64,000 bases of DNA from Paenibacillus camelliae. Lineage in GTDB: Bacteria > Bacillota > Bacilli > Paenibacillales > Paenibacillaceae. The DNA lies in the NCBI RefSeq assembly GCF_023715345.1, contig NZ_JAMBNY010000008.1, positions 1 to 64,000 of the forward strand, given 5' to 3'. Shown here piece by piece: positions 44,696 through 53,769 of this stretch. Below the pieces are notes generated by a model. That model worked only from the letters and a program-made list of their open reading frames with translations. It ran no database searches and was not told where the DNA came from. A program made the translations under genes and the position numbers. Each line of letters begins with the position of its first letter. The first letter of the stretch is position 1.

Positions 44696-44774
44696 CACAA
44701 TGAAAACGGATTAGATGATGCAATTGATCTACTTATTCGTATTGGTAAGGTTAGAAAGTCGATATAGATAAAGA

Positions 44775-44828
44775 AAGGGAGGCTATTGTGCAACACGCTA
44801 ATTGCAGTGTTGCACAATAGCCTCCCTT
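44775..44828. terminator. Perfect 22-bp hairpin between sda and yumC
   Basis: AAGGGAGGCTATTGTGCAACAC (44775-44796) pairs perfectly with 44807-44828 around a 10-base loop. T-rich tails are weak, yet its place between convergent genes suggests a bidirectional terminator. Confidence 0.7.
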
Positions 44829-44846
44829 ATATTTATTGCGCCGAAA

Positions 44847-45848
44847 CTACAGCTTCATATTACTGCTATGTCCTGGAGACAGCTTAGCCGTTGGATCAAC
44901 ATATACCTTTGCGTTATTGATCGCTGTTGGAGCTTCACCGAATCCTACAGCAATGAGCTTCAATTTACCTGGGTATGTTGTAATATCGCCAGCTGCGAAA
45001 ATACCAGCAATATTGGTTTCCATTCGAGTATCCACGACGATAGAACCACGTTCGATCTCAATTCCCCATTCTGCTATAGGGCCAAGAGAAGATACGAATC
45101 CAAAGTTAACGATCACAGCATCAACGTCAATCGTTTGTTCTTCTTTGCTCTTAACATCCGTAAGCGTTACGCTAGTAATTGTATCATCACCATGCAATGC
45201 TGTTATTTCAGTTGGCGTAATAATGTTAACAGAAGAATTCATAAGCTGCTCAACACTATGCTCATGAGCTCTGAATTTATCACGACGATGTACAAGCGTT
45301 ACGCTTTTAGCAATTGGTTCAAGCATAAGTGCCCAGTCTACGGCAGAGTCACCGCCGCCGCTAAGTAGAACGCGTTGATCTTTAAACCGATTCAAATCAC
45401 CAACGAAATAGTGTAAGTTCGTTTTTTCAAATTTTTCAGCCTCTGGCAATTCAAGACGTCGAGGAGAGAAGGCTCCTACTCCAGCTGTAATAATAACCGA
45501 TTTTGCATAATGAACCGCTTTGTCCGTCGTTACCTCGAAAAGGCGCTCATCAAGCTTTTTAACGTTGGTTACTTTTTCTTCTAAGCAAATCTCTTGCTCG
45601 AATAAGGACATTTGTTGCTTCAAACGATCGACTACCTCTTGAGCAGTTACTTTAGGGAAGCCGGCAATATCATAAATATATTTCTCAGGATATAAGGCAG
45701 CAAGCTGACCGCCTAGCTGAGGCATGCTTTCAACAATTTTAACAGAAGCGTGGCGCATACCACCATAAAATGCTGCAAACATGCCAGCAGGGCCGCCACC
45801 GATAATTAAAATATCTACTGCTTCTGTTTGACTTACGGGATTAGTCAT
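44847..45848 (-). CDS. yumC: Ferredoxin/flavodoxin-NADP reductase (YumC-type)
   Basis: A 333-residue thioredoxin-reductase-like flavoprotein. FAD motif [21 protein letters not shown] near the N-terminus, NADPH motif [15 protein letters not shown] mid-protein and C-terminal [13 protein letters not shown]. It lacks the CxxC redox motif of thioredoxin reductase, as expected for YumC-type ferredoxin-NADP reductase. It moves electrons between NADPH and ferredoxin or flavodoxin in the cytoplasm. GGAGGTAA lies just before the ATG. Divergent from yumB, as expected from the Bacillus neighbourhood. Confidence 0.92.
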   Translation of the reverse strand: MTNPVSQTEAVDILIIGGGPAGMFAAFYGGMRHASVKIVESMPQLGGQLAALYPEKYIYDIAGFPKVTAQEVVDRLKQQMSLFEQEICLEEKVTNVKKLDERLFEVTTDKAVHYAKSVIITAGVGAFSPRRLELPEAEKFEKTNLHYFVGDLNRFKDQRVLLSGGGDSAVDWALMLEPIAKSVTLVHRRDKFRAHEHSVEQLMNSSVNIITPTEITALHGDDTITSVTLTDVKSKEEQTIDVDAVIVNFGFVSSLGPIAEWGIEIERGSIVVDTRMETNIAGIFAAGDITTYPGKLKLIAVGFGEAPTAINNAKVYVDPTAKLSPGHSSNMKL

Positions 45849-45981
45849 GATTTACCTCCAACATTCTATTTATAAATACCCTATTATTATAGACAATTAT
45901 TTGCCAGAAAGGAATGCGCGTTTTGTAATTTTCACTATGATTAATTGTGCAGTATGCTAAATATTTTCGTATAAAATAACC

Positions 45982-46010
45982 TTGAAAATATGTTTGAAAG
46001 TCTGTATCAT
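45982..46010 (+). promoter_or_regulatory. Candidate sigma-A promoter in the yumC-yumB gap
   Basis: TTGAAA (45982-45987) and TATCAT (46005-46010) are 17 bases apart. A transcript from here toward yumB would run into the terminator at 46112 after about 130 bases, giving either an attenuated leader or a small RNA. Confidence 0.4.
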
Positions 46011-46111
46011 TTCTGATGTATATATGCAAGCTGTAAAATTAACTCCTGTTAGCGTTTGTCTTAACGACATTTTTCATGCACTAGAGTTACCTCACTTCAT
46101 ATATGAACATC

Positions 46112-46145
46112 AATAACACAACGTTGATGCTTGTGTTATTTTTTT
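46112..46145 (+). terminator. Orphan terminator upstream of yumB
   Basis: AATAACACA (46112-46120) pairs with TGTGTTATT (46132-46140), followed by a run of T. Outside it, CTTCATAT (46096-46103) can pair with ATATGAAG around 46147-46154, extending the fold. No gene lies upstream on this strand within the gap, so its target is a leader or small RNA. Confidence 0.7.
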
Positions 46146-46212
46146 ACATATGAAGTCGAGAATAGCTTATAATGAGACAATGTTTCATTACGAATACATT
46201 TTATATATAATG

Positions 46213-46247
46213 AATGTTCAAAGGACATACTGGAATTTTTGAACATT
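46213..46247. promoter_or_regulatory. Inverted repeat before yumB
   Basis: AATGTTCAAA (46213-46222) is the perfect inverse of TTTGAACATT (46238-46247). It follows a TATATAAT-like -10 (46203-46211) and could be an operator or 5' leader hairpin. The remaining bases of the 480-base gap show nothing else I can name. Confidence 0.4.
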
Positions 46248-46328
46248 TATCTAAAGAGAGAGAAACTTTATACCGTAATATGGGGTCCAAATATACAGAA
46301 CAGATAAATGAATGGATGGGATTCTACG

Positions 46329-47522
46329 ATGAGCAACATACCGAAAATAGTTATTCTCGGTGCAGGATATGGTGGCATTCTAACTGCACTAAGGTTGCAA
46401 AAAGAATTAAATTATAATGAAGCAGACGTCACGCTCGTTAATAAGCATGATTACCATTATTTCACGACGCATCTGCATATGCCAGCAGCTGGTACAGATA
46501 AGCCTGAAAATGCGCGAGTTAATATTTCGAAATTAATTGATGAATTTAAAATTGATTTTGTAAAGTCGACAGTGGTGCAAATTCGTCCACAAGACAAAAA
46601 AATAATATTAGAGGATGGCACGCTCTCTTATGATTACCTTGTGATCAGCTTAGGCGGAGAGCCTGAAACGTTTGGCATTCCTGGACTTGCTGAGCACTCC
46701 ATGAACATAAGAAGCATCAATTCCGTGCGCCTTATCCGCGAGCATATTGAATATCAATTCGCACGCTATAAGCGCGAGCCACATCGCCTGGACTATCTTA
46801 CGTTTATCGTGGGTGGCGCTGGCTTTACTGGGATTGAATTCGTCGGTGAGCTGTCTGATCGAATTCCAGAGCTGTGCAAGTTCTATGATGTAGACCCTGC
46901 ACTTGTAAAAATCTATAATATTGAAGCTGCTCCAACCGCTTTACCAGGCTTCGATCCTGAGCTAGTTGAGTATGCAATGGACGTTCTAACGAAGAAGGGT
47001 GTAACCTTCCGACTAGGAACACCAATAAAGGAATGCACATCGGAAGGTGTCGTTATTGGTGAAGGAGAAGAGATTAAGTCTGCGACAGTTATATGGACTG
47101 GAGGCATACGTGGTAATCGTCTAATCGAAGAGGCAGGCTTTGATACGATGCGTGGTCGCGTTAAGGTCGATGAATATTTGCGTTGTCCTGGAACTGAGAA
47201 TATTTATGTGCTCGGTGACAATTCTTTAGTATTTAACGATGAAGGACGTCCATACCCGCCAACAGCTCAAATCGCGATGCAGCAAGGTGTTGCATGCGCT
47301 CATAACTTAACTGCTTCGATTCGCAATCAAAGCCTGACGAAGTTTGAATTTAGTAATAAAGGTACGGTCGCATCTCTAGGTAAAGGTGAAGCGATAGGTC
47401 TTGCATTCGGCAAAAAGTATACAGGTCGCAAGGCAGCTTGGATTAAAAAGCTTATCGACATCCGCTATCTATTTATTATCGGTGGTATTCCACTCGTGTT
47501 GAAAAAGGGTAAATTTTTATAA
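46329..47522 (+). CDS. yumB: Type II NADH dehydrogenase-like protein (YumB-type)
   Basis: A 397-residue NDH-2 family flavoprotein: N-terminal FAD motif IVILGAGYGGILTAL, NADH motif FIVGGAGFTGIEFVGEL, and IYVLGDNSLVFNDEGRPYPPTAQIAMQQG near the C-terminus, including the quinone-site AQ.A.QQG pattern. The C-terminal amphipathic segment (IKKLIDIRYLFIIGGIP) probably attaches it to the membrane. It oxidises NADH and reduces quinone without pumping protons. The start at 46329 (MSNIPKIV) is chosen over upstream frames. The next gene overlaps its stop (TAATG). Confidence 0.87.
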   Translation: MSNIPKIVILGAGYGGILTALRLQKELNYNEADVTLVNKHDYHYFTTHLHMPAAGTDKPENARVNISKLIDEFKIDFVKSTVVQIRPQDKKIILEDGTLSYDYLVISLGGEPETFGIPGLAEHSMNIRSINSVRLIREHIEYQFARYKREPHRLDYLTFIVGGAGFTGIEFVGELSDRIPELCKFYDVDPALVKIYNIEAAPTALPGFDPELVEYAMDVLTKKGVTFRLGTPIKECTSEGVVIGEGEEIKSATVIWTGGIRGNRLIEEAGFDTMRGRVKVDEYLRCPGTENIYVLGDNSLVFNDEGRPYPPTAQIAMQQGVACAHNLTASIRNQSLTKFEFSNKGTVASLGKGEAIGLAFGKKYTGRKAAWIKKLIDIRYLFIIGGIPLVLKKGKFL

Positions 47523-47806
47523 TGAGACATTGCAGCGTACAGGTTAGAGGATTGCTGACGCGAGATGAGCTTGATCGATATAATGCATTGATGGAAGTAG
47601 GCTCATACTTGGAATCGCAGAAGAGATATGATCTATCTGCTACTGTGCAGAAGGAAGTAGATATTCTTATCTTACCTGCGATTGAACGTCTTAAGGAAAA
47701 AAGCCGTGCAAGGGATGCTGCAACGGCAGAATATTTAGAGCAAAAGCGTAAAGCAGAAATCGAAGCTCAGCTTGCTGCATTAGCAGCTGAAGAGGATGAA
47801 GATTAA
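47522..47806 (+). CDS. Hypothetical protein, translationally coupled to yumB (94 aa)
   Basis: A 94-residue protein whose ATG overlaps the yumB stop codon (TAATG), so it is coupled to it. The N-terminal half (HCSVQVRGLLTRDELDRYNALMEVGSYLESQKRYDLS) looks globular, and the C-terminal half is a long charged helix or coiled coil (about residues 45-94) with an acidic tail EEDED. I do not recognise the family. The tight coupling suggests a partner or accessory of the NADH dehydrogenase; this is inference. Confidence 0.65.
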   Translation: MRHCSVQVRGLLTRDELDRYNALMEVGSYLESQKRYDLSATVQKEVDILILPAIERLKEKSRARDAATAEYLEQKRKAEIEAQLAALAAEEDED

Positions 47807-47831
47807 CGGATAGCTTAACTGCTAAGAAGTA

Positions 47832-47876
47832 AATAGGGGTGATCTTTTCGACAATGTCGATAAGATCACCCCTATT
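47832..47876. terminator. Bidirectional terminator between yumB operon and hemQ
   Basis: AATAGGGGTGATCTT (47832-47846) pairs perfectly with AAGATCACCCCTATT (47862-47876), with an inner TCGACA/TGTCGA stem. Confidence 0.82.
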
Positions 47877-47908
47877 CGTGCTGTAGCTTATACAGCTAGA
47901 AGCATAGC

Positions 47909-48658
47909 TTATACGCTAAGCAGCTTTGTCCACTTTTGTTCGTCTAAAGCATTTCCTACATAGAAATCGCCGAACTCGCCATAACGTGCACTCACTTCAT
48001 CGAAGCGCATCTCGTAGACAAGCTTCTTGAACTGCAACGCATCATCAGCGAACAGTGTTACGCCCCACTCCCAGTTATCAAAACCGACAGAGCCAGTAAT
48101 GATTTGCTTAACTTTTCCAGCGTAGGAACGCCCGATCATGCCATGACTGCGCATAAGTGCCTTACGATCATCCATGCTAAGCATGTACCAATTATCATTT
48201 CCTTCACGACGTTTGTTCATCGGATAGAAGCAAATGTGCTTAGCATTAGGCAGTGCAGGCTTCAGTCTTGCAACCACCTCTGGGTTTTGCATAGGATCCC
48301 CACCACTGCCGCCTGCCAAGTAATTGCTCAGCTCAACGACGCTAACGTAGCTGTAAACATTGTATGTATACGAGGCGAAGCTTGTTTTGTTAAATGCAAC
48401 CTCGAGCTCATTGAGCTCCTCCAGAGATTCGCGCAGATGCATGAATACTAGATCTGCTTTCTGACCTACAATAGAATATACAACGGTGCTGCCTGTGCGA
48501 GCCTCGCTTACTGAACCCCATTCCTTTAAGAACTGTTGAAGCTCCTCGGTTGCTTTTTGACGCTCAGCTTCATCAGCCAACCTCCATGCTGTCCAATCAA
48601 TCGCACGGAAATCATGCAGAGCATACCAGCCTTCTAATGTTTGTGCTGCTTCACTCAT
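47909..48658 (-). CDS. hemQ: Coproheme decarboxylase HemQ
   Basis: A 249-residue chlorite dismutase-family protein. In Firmicutes and Actinobacteria HemQ decarboxylates coproheme III to heme b, the last step of the coproporphyrin-dependent path. Motifs: [13 protein letters not shown] at the N-terminus, [19 protein letters not shown] mid-protein, the [18 protein letters not shown] block, then [37 protein letters not shown] with the expected His of the heme pocket. ATG 48658 (MSEAAQ) has GGAG upstream; the extension to 48706 is not supported. Heme made here would also feed CtaA products. Confidence 0.93.
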   Translation of the reverse strand: MSEAAQTLEGWYALHDFRAIDWTAWRLADEAERQKATEELQQFLKEWGSVSEARTGSTVVYSIVGQKADLVFMHLRESLEELNELEVAFNKTSFASYTYNVYSYVSVVELSNYLAGGSGGDPMQNPEVVARLKPALPNAKHICFYPMNKRREGNDNWYMLSMDDRKALMRSHGMIGRSYAGKVKQIITGSVGFDNWEWGVTLFADDALQFKKLVYEMRFDEVSARYGEFGDFYVGNALDEQKWTKLLSV

Positions 48659-48844
48659 TATATTTAAAACTCCTTTCAATAGCAGATGATATAGATATGT
48701 AACCATTGTAGCTTAATGAAATGAGGGTAGCAAATGGCGGGAATGTGACAAAAGCGAAGATGTGAATTGACTTTGACTTAGGGATTCATTACACTGAAAA
48801 AAGCTAGTTACATAGAGGAAATGGTAGATAGGAGGCTGCAAGCA

Positions 48845-49135
48845 GTGCTACAAATTATTTTTGCGACGATGCTTTTTATGGTTATTACGTTTGGCATCGG
48901 ATTTATCGTAAATATGCTAATAAAAACAACTTGGTTTCCGACATATTTCTTTATCGTTTTAATTATCGTATTGGCATTCTGGGCACCTTGGAATGGAAAT
49001 GATGAAAAGCTTATCGATGTCATTACGCAGTATACATTTATTGACTTTATTCCAGTTATCGGCGCAATCGCTGGAGCAATCATTAGCGGATATGCGATTC
49101 AAGCGCTACGCAAGGGCGGTTACAAAATGTTCTAG
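48845..49135 (+). CDS. yuiB: YuiB family membrane protein
   Basis: A 96-residue protein with three transmembrane segments (about 4-26, 32-50 and 68-88). The pattern FGIGFIVNMLIKTTWFPTYF and the C-terminal helix resemble B. subtilis YuiB, which lies next to yumB. I choose the GTG at 48845 because AGGAGG (48830-48835) sits before it, whereas an ATG at 48821 would be too close to any site. Function unknown. Confidence 0.72.
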   Translation: MLQIIFATMLFMVITFGIGFIVNMLIKTTWFPTYFFIVLIIVLAFWAPWNGNDEKLIDVITQYTFIDFIPVIGAIAGAIISGYAIQALRKGGYKMF

Positions 49136-49187
49136 TATATGGGCGTTGCTTAATACTAATAGACTGATGTACAATAGATTTCTCATG

Positions 49188-49640
49188 AGTGGTAGTTCAA
49201 AAACTCGAAGTTGATTACGAAGCGACATGTTCTAGTATGGTCGACATCGAATATGACCGGCTACCGAAAACTCCGTTGCTCACGTACCAATTACGTACGC
49301 TGCGCTACTCGTTTTCTAGTATCCAGCCATCTTCTCGGTACTGAACTCCGAGCTTTTGAACCTTTATTGAAGTGGTAGTTCAAAAACTCAAAGTTGATTA
49401 CGAAGCGACATGTTCTAGTATGGTCGACATCGAATATGACCGGCTACCGAAAGATTATGCTTCCGATGTATGTTTTCTACGAAAACATTTAAGCTCACGT
49501 ACCAATTACGTACGCTGCGCTACTCGTTTTCTAGTATCCAGCCATCTTCTCGGTACTGAACTCCGAGCTTTTGAACCTTTATTGAAGTGGTAGTTCAAAA
49601 ACTCGAAGTTGATTACGAAGACTCCGTACCGAACTTAGAA
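49188..49640. repeat. Family A intergenic repeat, locus 2 (about 2.3 units)
   Basis: Units start with AGTGGTAGTTCAAAAACT at 49188, 49371 and 49586. Unit 1 is 183 bp. Unit 2 is 215 bp, with about 32 bases inserted near 49454-49490. Unit 3 is truncated. Unit ends are imperfectly inverted (GTTCAAAAACTCG and CGAGCTTTTGAAC). The ACGTACC...CGTACGCTGCGC core is shared with the other loci. ORFs here are by-products of the repeat. Confidence 0.85.
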
Positions 49641-49662
49641 ACGAATATTGAATGTATACAAT

Positions 49663-49695
49663 AAAAAAGAACTTCAGCTACTGGGGTTCTTTTTT
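49663..49695 (+). terminator. Terminator upstream of dnaB
   Basis: AAAAAAGAAC (49663-49672) pairs with GTTCTTTTTT (49686-49695), with an inner CAG/CTG stem. It lies beyond the repeat array and insulates dnaB. Confidence 0.7.
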
Positions 49696-49781
49696 ATGTT
49701 TAACGACACGAAGCATACGAACTCAAGTAGATTTATGTTAAAATAGAAGGAAGATTGTCAAAAGGATGGAGAGTCGATTTA

Positions 49782-51338
49782 ATGCGGATTCAACAGTTAT
49801 TCGAATATACTGAGCATCATCGTTTTTATTGTGTCCGTGATTTTTCATTAAGTACAGTAGATTATCGAATGCTCGCTTTAATCTATAAGCCGCTCGTTGG
49901 TGCATTTGCGATATCACTGTACGAGCAGCTCTGCGCAATGGTGCCTGAAGGCAAGACGGGCTATTCGCCGCTTGAGCCGCATCGACGCTTGCTGCTAGGT
50001 CTTGGACTTGCTTTGAATGAGCAAAGCCGGAGCTATTTGCTAGAGCAGCTGTCTCGCCTAGAGGCAATTGGCCTTTTGCAAAGTGCGCGCTTCATTCAAG
50101 CGGAGGATGATGATTATATCTATGAATATGAGCTTGCTAGTCCGCTTCCACCAAATGAGTTTTTTCAAAATATACATTTTACGATGCTGCTAAGAGATAA
50201 GCTTGGCAAGTATGCGGTTATCGATATACGTGAACAGCTACACGCGCCACTACCAGAGGAGCTTAGTGAGCTGGATCATGAAAAAGAGAATTTATCAGTG
50301 CCATTTTACGAGTTATTCAAGCTGAACGCTTCTATAGTGGATGACGAGCTTGAGCAAGCGTTAAAGGAAGTAGCTCCAACGCGTGCAAAACCAACGGTAC
50401 ATATGACTGCATCAGCAGGTTATACGTACAGCGAAATTATTATGCGTTTCCCGCGTAACTCGAGTAATCGATATTTTGTTGAGCAGCTGCGAACAAAAAC
50501 AGAGCAACTCGCGCAAATTAACTATGTTGCTTACAAATACGAGCTATCACTCATTCAGATCTCGAGATTGCTTGATGAGGATGGAGTATTCGATGTAAGT
50601 GGTGAGCTTGATACGGATTATATGCAGCGAATTGCAGTACAGCTGTTTCGTCAGGACAAAAAGCATGATGAGGATCGTGCTCGTCTGTTAGCTCGAACGG
50701 AGAAGTTCCAAGAGGATATTCAAGAGGAGGCCTCTACTGAGCACGTTGAAGAGCCAGAGCATGATGTGGACGAGCAATATTACTTACCAGTTCCAAAGCT
50801 GCTTGCAGGCTACTGCGACATTCAACAATACAATGCGCTTATGCGCAATGAGCCGCATATTCAATTTCTTAAGCGATACTTTCCAGGTCAGGTGCCTGAT
50901 TGGGTGTTAAATGTGTTTGAGCGTATGGATTTACATTACAAGCTTGTTCCGCCAGTGATTAATGTGTTAATCCATTATGGTATTGGTATGAATGAGACTG
51001 GACGCGTAACGAAGGCTTATCTGGACTCTATCGCATCCAATATGCTGATGAAGGGGATAGACAGCTATGAGAAGGCTGTTCAATATGTACGTGATCAGGA
51101 ACAGCTTGAGCAGCAGATAGAGCGACGTCGAGAGGATGCTAATAGTCCTGCCATTCGACCAGCTGCAAATGCAAGCAATGGCGGTTATGCACCTCGTAGC
51201 AGCAATCGCAATCGTGGCTTTAGACAAAAACCAGTTATTCCAATCATTAATAACGAACAAGTGGCTGCTGCACAGATCTCAGCTGAGGAGCTAGAAGAGC
51301 TGCGTCAGCTAGCTAAAAAGTTTGATCAACAGAAATAA
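49782..51338 (+). CDS. dnaB: Replication initiation and membrane attachment protein DnaB
   Basis: A 518-residue DnaB of the Bacillus type (not the replicative helicase). It helps load the helicase at oriC together with DnaD and DnaI. The N-terminal winged-helix DDBH1-like domain (YTEHHRFYCVRDFSLSTVDYRMLALIYKPLVGA) and the C-terminal DDBH2 segment (DWVLNVFERMDLHYKLVPPVINVLIHYG) are visible. A Gln/Asn/Arg-rich tail (about 445-500) is less ordered. ATG 49782 has AAAGGATGGAG upstream. It is followed by dnaI after 20 bases, the usual order. Confidence 0.88.
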   Translation: MRIQQLFEYTEHHRFYCVRDFSLSTVDYRMLALIYKPLVGAFAISLYEQLCAMVPEGKTGYSPLEPHRRLLLGLGLALNEQSRSYLLEQLSRLEAIGLLQSARFIQAEDDDYIYEYELASPLPPNEFFQNIHFTMLLRDKLGKYAVIDIREQLHAPLPEELSELDHEKENLSVPFYELFKLNASIVDDELEQALKEVAPTRAKPTVHMTASAGYTYSEIIMRFPRNSSNRYFVEQLRTKTEQLAQINYVAYKYELSLIQISRLLDEDGVFDVSGELDTDYMQRIAVQLFRQDKKHDEDRARLLARTEKFQEDIQEEASTEHVEEPEHDVDEQYYLPVPKLLAGYCDIQQYNALMRNEPHIQFLKRYFPGQVPDWVLNVFERMDLHYKLVPPVINVLIHYGIGMNETGRVTKAYLDSIASNMLMKGIDSYEKAVQYVRDQEQLEQQIERRREDANSPAIRPAANASNGGYAPRSSNRNRGFRQKPVIPIINNEQVAAAQISAEELEELRQLAKKFDQQK

Positions 51339-51358
51339 AATATTAGAGGTGAACAGGG

Positions 51359-52315
51359 ATGGAATCGTTAGGAAAATTGCTTAAGTCGATGCCTAATGGA
51401 GCGCAGATGATGCGCATGGTAGAGCAAAAACAGGCTGAGTTGCTTGATGACCCTCTGATTGTCGCATTGCGTGAGAAGCATCCAGACCTCACCGATGAAG
51501 CTATTCGAATGAATTTGAACAGGCTGCACCAATATGTGACCGAATATCGCAGCTGCAGTAATTGTCCTGGGCTAGAACGATGTCCTAACGATTTTGCAGG
51601 GCATTATACGATGCTTCAGGTTGAAGAGTTGAACGGACAGACGCAAATTATCGATAAGAAGGTTTCCTGCAAAAAGCTGCGTGCTAAACAGCATGAAAAT
51701 CAACTTCGCAGCCGCATTCGCAGCTTCTTTATCGATGACAAATTGCTTAAGCGTCAATATTCGGCTGATGATATTATTGCTAGTGATCTAGAGCGTGCTA
51801 AGATCGTTGGCGAGTTGTTAAAATACATTGATCGTACCAATGAAGAAGGCTTGTCTGCGAAGGGGCTTTATTTGGCTGGTGATTTTGGAGTAGGTAAGAC
51901 GTACTTAATGTGCTACGCGCTACAGGAACTCGCTAAGTCAGGTTATTCTGGCGTAATCGTCTATATGCCTGATTTTGTAGAGGACTTGAAGGTGCTCATG
52001 CACGAGCCCGCTAAGCTAAAGGAAACGGTAGACTTAATGAAGGAAACAGATCTGCTCGTATTCGATGATATCGGTGCCGAGAATCTTAACCCTTGGGTGC
52101 GCGATCATGTGCTTGGGGCAATATTAAACTATCGTATGGATCGCAAGCCGACATTCTATACATCCAATTATCGACTTGCTGATCTAGAGAGTCATTTTAG
52201 CTTTACGAACAAGGATGGGGAAGAGCATCATAAAGGTAGACGTCTTATGAATCGTGTCGCGCCTTATGTGGATGAGCTCGTTGTAACTGGAAAAAACAAA
52301 CGAGGTCACTTCTAG
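51359..52315 (+). CDS. dnaI: Primosomal protein DnaI (helicase loader)
   Basis: A 318-residue AAA+ ATPase that loads the replicative helicase. The N-terminal domain carries a zinc-binding group (CSNCPGLERCPN around residues 66-77), the AAA+ part has Walker A GDFGVGKTY (near 180), Walker B LLVFDDIGAEN and sensor-1 FYTSNY. GAGGTGA precedes the ATG. dnaI is paired with dnaB; in many Bacillales thrS or infC genes follow, but here a repeat array begins right after the stop. Confidence 0.93.
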   Translation: MESLGKLLKSMPNGAQMMRMVEQKQAELLDDPLIVALREKHPDLTDEAIRMNLNRLHQYVTEYRSCSNCPGLERCPNDFAGHYTMLQVEELNGQTQIIDKKVSCKKLRAKQHENQLRSRIRSFFIDDKLLKRQYSADDIIASDLERAKIVGELLKYIDRTNEEGLSAKGLYLAGDFGVGKTYLMCYALQELAKSGYSGVIVYMPDFVEDLKVLMHEPAKLKETVDLMKETDLLVFDDIGAENLNPWVRDHVLGAILNYRMDRKPTFYTSNYRLADLESHFSFTNKDGEEHHKGRRLMNRVAPYVDELVVTGKNKRGHF

Positions 52316-52317
52316 GC

Positions 52318-53178
52318 TCCGCTCAAATGTCCCATCGCTCGAACATTCCTACGGAATGAGGGTCGCGGATGGATACATTGAGCTGCGCGGGGGCTTCTCT
52401 TTATTTATGTTTGGCTACGATGAAAAGATTCATCTGCATAGACTAACGTAGCAAAGTTAGAGGGGTTCATCGCTTTGCTCAAATATCTCGTTCGCTCGAA
52501 CATTCCTACGGAATGAGGGTCGCTCACGAGACATTTGAGCTCCGCTGATGCTTCTCTTTTTTTATGTTTGGCTACGATGAAAAAGATTCGATGGCATAAT
52601 CTAACGTAGCAAAGTGAGTGTCTCAGCGCTCCGCTCAAATGTCCCATCGCTCGTACATTCCTTTGGAATGAGGGTCGCGGATGGATACATTGAGCTGCGC
52701 TGGGGCTTCTTTTTTGCTGTTTGTCAGCGATGAAAAGATTCGTTGGCATAGTCTATCGTAGCAAAGTATGAGTGTCTCAGCGCTCCGCTCAAATGTCCCA
52801 TCGCTCGAACATTCCTACGGTATGAGGGTCGCGGATGGATACATTGAGCTGCGCTGGGGCTTCTTTTTTGCTGTTTGTCAGCGATGGAAAGATTCATCGG
52901 CGTAGACTATCGCAGCAAAGTGAGAGGGGTTCATCGCTTTGCTCAAATATCTCGTTCGCTCGAACATTCCTACGGAATGAGGGTCGCTCACGAGACATTT
53001 GGGCTCCGCTGATGCTTCTCTTTTTTTATGTTTGGCTACGATGAAAAGATTCGATGGCATAGTCTAACGTAGCAAAGTAAGTGTCTCAGCGCTCCGCTCA
53101 AGTTTCCCATCGCTCGAACATTCCTACGGAATGAGGGTCGCAGATGGAGACATCGAGCTTCGCTGGGGCTTTTTTTAT
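52318..53178. repeat. Family B tandem hairpin repeat (six units of about 155 bp)
   Basis: The core CATTCCTACGGAATGAGGGTCGC (and close variants) starts at 52344, 52501, 52656, 52810, 52965 and 53119: intervals 157, 155, 154, 155, 154. Each unit has a long hairpin (GCTCAAATGTCCCATCG...GGATACATTGAGC type) followed by a T run, plus a second small stem GCTACG/CGTAGC. Units alternate between two variants (GCGGATGG-type at 52344, 52656, 52810, 53119; GCTCACGAG-type at 52501, 52965). ORFs read across the array are artefacts. Confidence 0.85.
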
Positions 53179-53209
53179 TGAATTTCTTAGAAGGAAGAGG
53201 CGCTATCAT

Positions 53210-53698
53210 CTAGATTAGTCGTTGCAGCTTGAGCTCACAGTCCTTTGTATTAGCAGTATAGTATTCCAAATAGTTTACGGAGCCATTGTAGTTCAAGTAA
53301 GCCTCATACCGCATGCGAATTGCGGGTAAAGCAATGAAGTCAAGCACCTTATCCTTCGGTACCCACTTACAATCGCTCGTTTCATCAGAAGTTGTTAATT
53401 CTCCGCCAACAGCTTGGCATACGAAATCGAACATGACCTTAGTCGGTACGTCGGTCACACCGTCATGCCATTTATGTATCGCGGTATTTGATACCACATT
53501 AACGAGATGACTAACAGATGCGTCTATGCCACTTTCTTCCTTGATTTCACGCAGTAGGCCATCAATAAGGTTCTCACCTATTTCTGTTATCCCTCCAGGA
53601 TACACCCATCCATCGTCATGTGCTTTTACTAATAGTATATTTCCTTCGCCATCTTCTACAATTCCGCCAGCCGATACAATATGTGTAGGGAATGCCAT
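53210..53698 (-). CDS. Nudix hydrolase
   Basis: A 162-residue Nudix protein. The Nudix box GGITEIGENLIDGLL, continuing REIKEESGI, fits G-x5-E-x7-R-E-U-x-E-E-x-G-U. It opens with VSAGGIVEDGEGNILLVKAHDDGWVYPGG. Such enzymes hydrolyse nucleoside-diphosphate-linked compounds, often for housecleaning; the substrate cannot be told. GGAGG lies upstream. It lies isolated between repeat regions. Confidence 0.9.
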   Translation of the reverse strand: MAFPTHIVSAGGIVEDGEGNILLVKAHDDGWVYPGGITEIGENLIDGLLREIKEESGIDASVSHLVNVVSNTAIHKWHDGVTDVPTKVMFDFVCQAVGGELTTSDETSDCKWVPKDKVLDFIALPAIRMRYEAYLNYNGSVNYLEYYTANTKDCELKLQRLI

Positions 53699-53769
53699 AT
53701 TTCAAAACCTCCAATTATTATGAGTTACATACAGATTCCACATAATACCGTATTTCCCTGCTGTTACAT

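Noticed and set aside
44802..45368. 188-codon plus-strand ORF over yumC
   Set aside because: Antisense shadow of the ferredoxin-NADP reductase gene.
46214..46417. 67-codon ORF overlapping the yumB start
   Set aside because: It runs out of frame into the FAD-binding region of yumB and lacks a ribosome binding site.
49372..49593. 73-codon ORF in family A locus 2
   Set aside because: It is entirely repeat sequence, and other units have disrupted frames at the same position.
52405..53060. ORFs inside the family B array on both strands
   Set aside because: They consist of the repeat itself, recur with the period of the array and have no ribosome binding site.
52318..53178. CRISPR-like array downstream of dnaI
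   Set aside because: The repeats are about 155 bp with no short unique spacers and no cas genes nearby; the units are hairpin-forming intergenic repeats.
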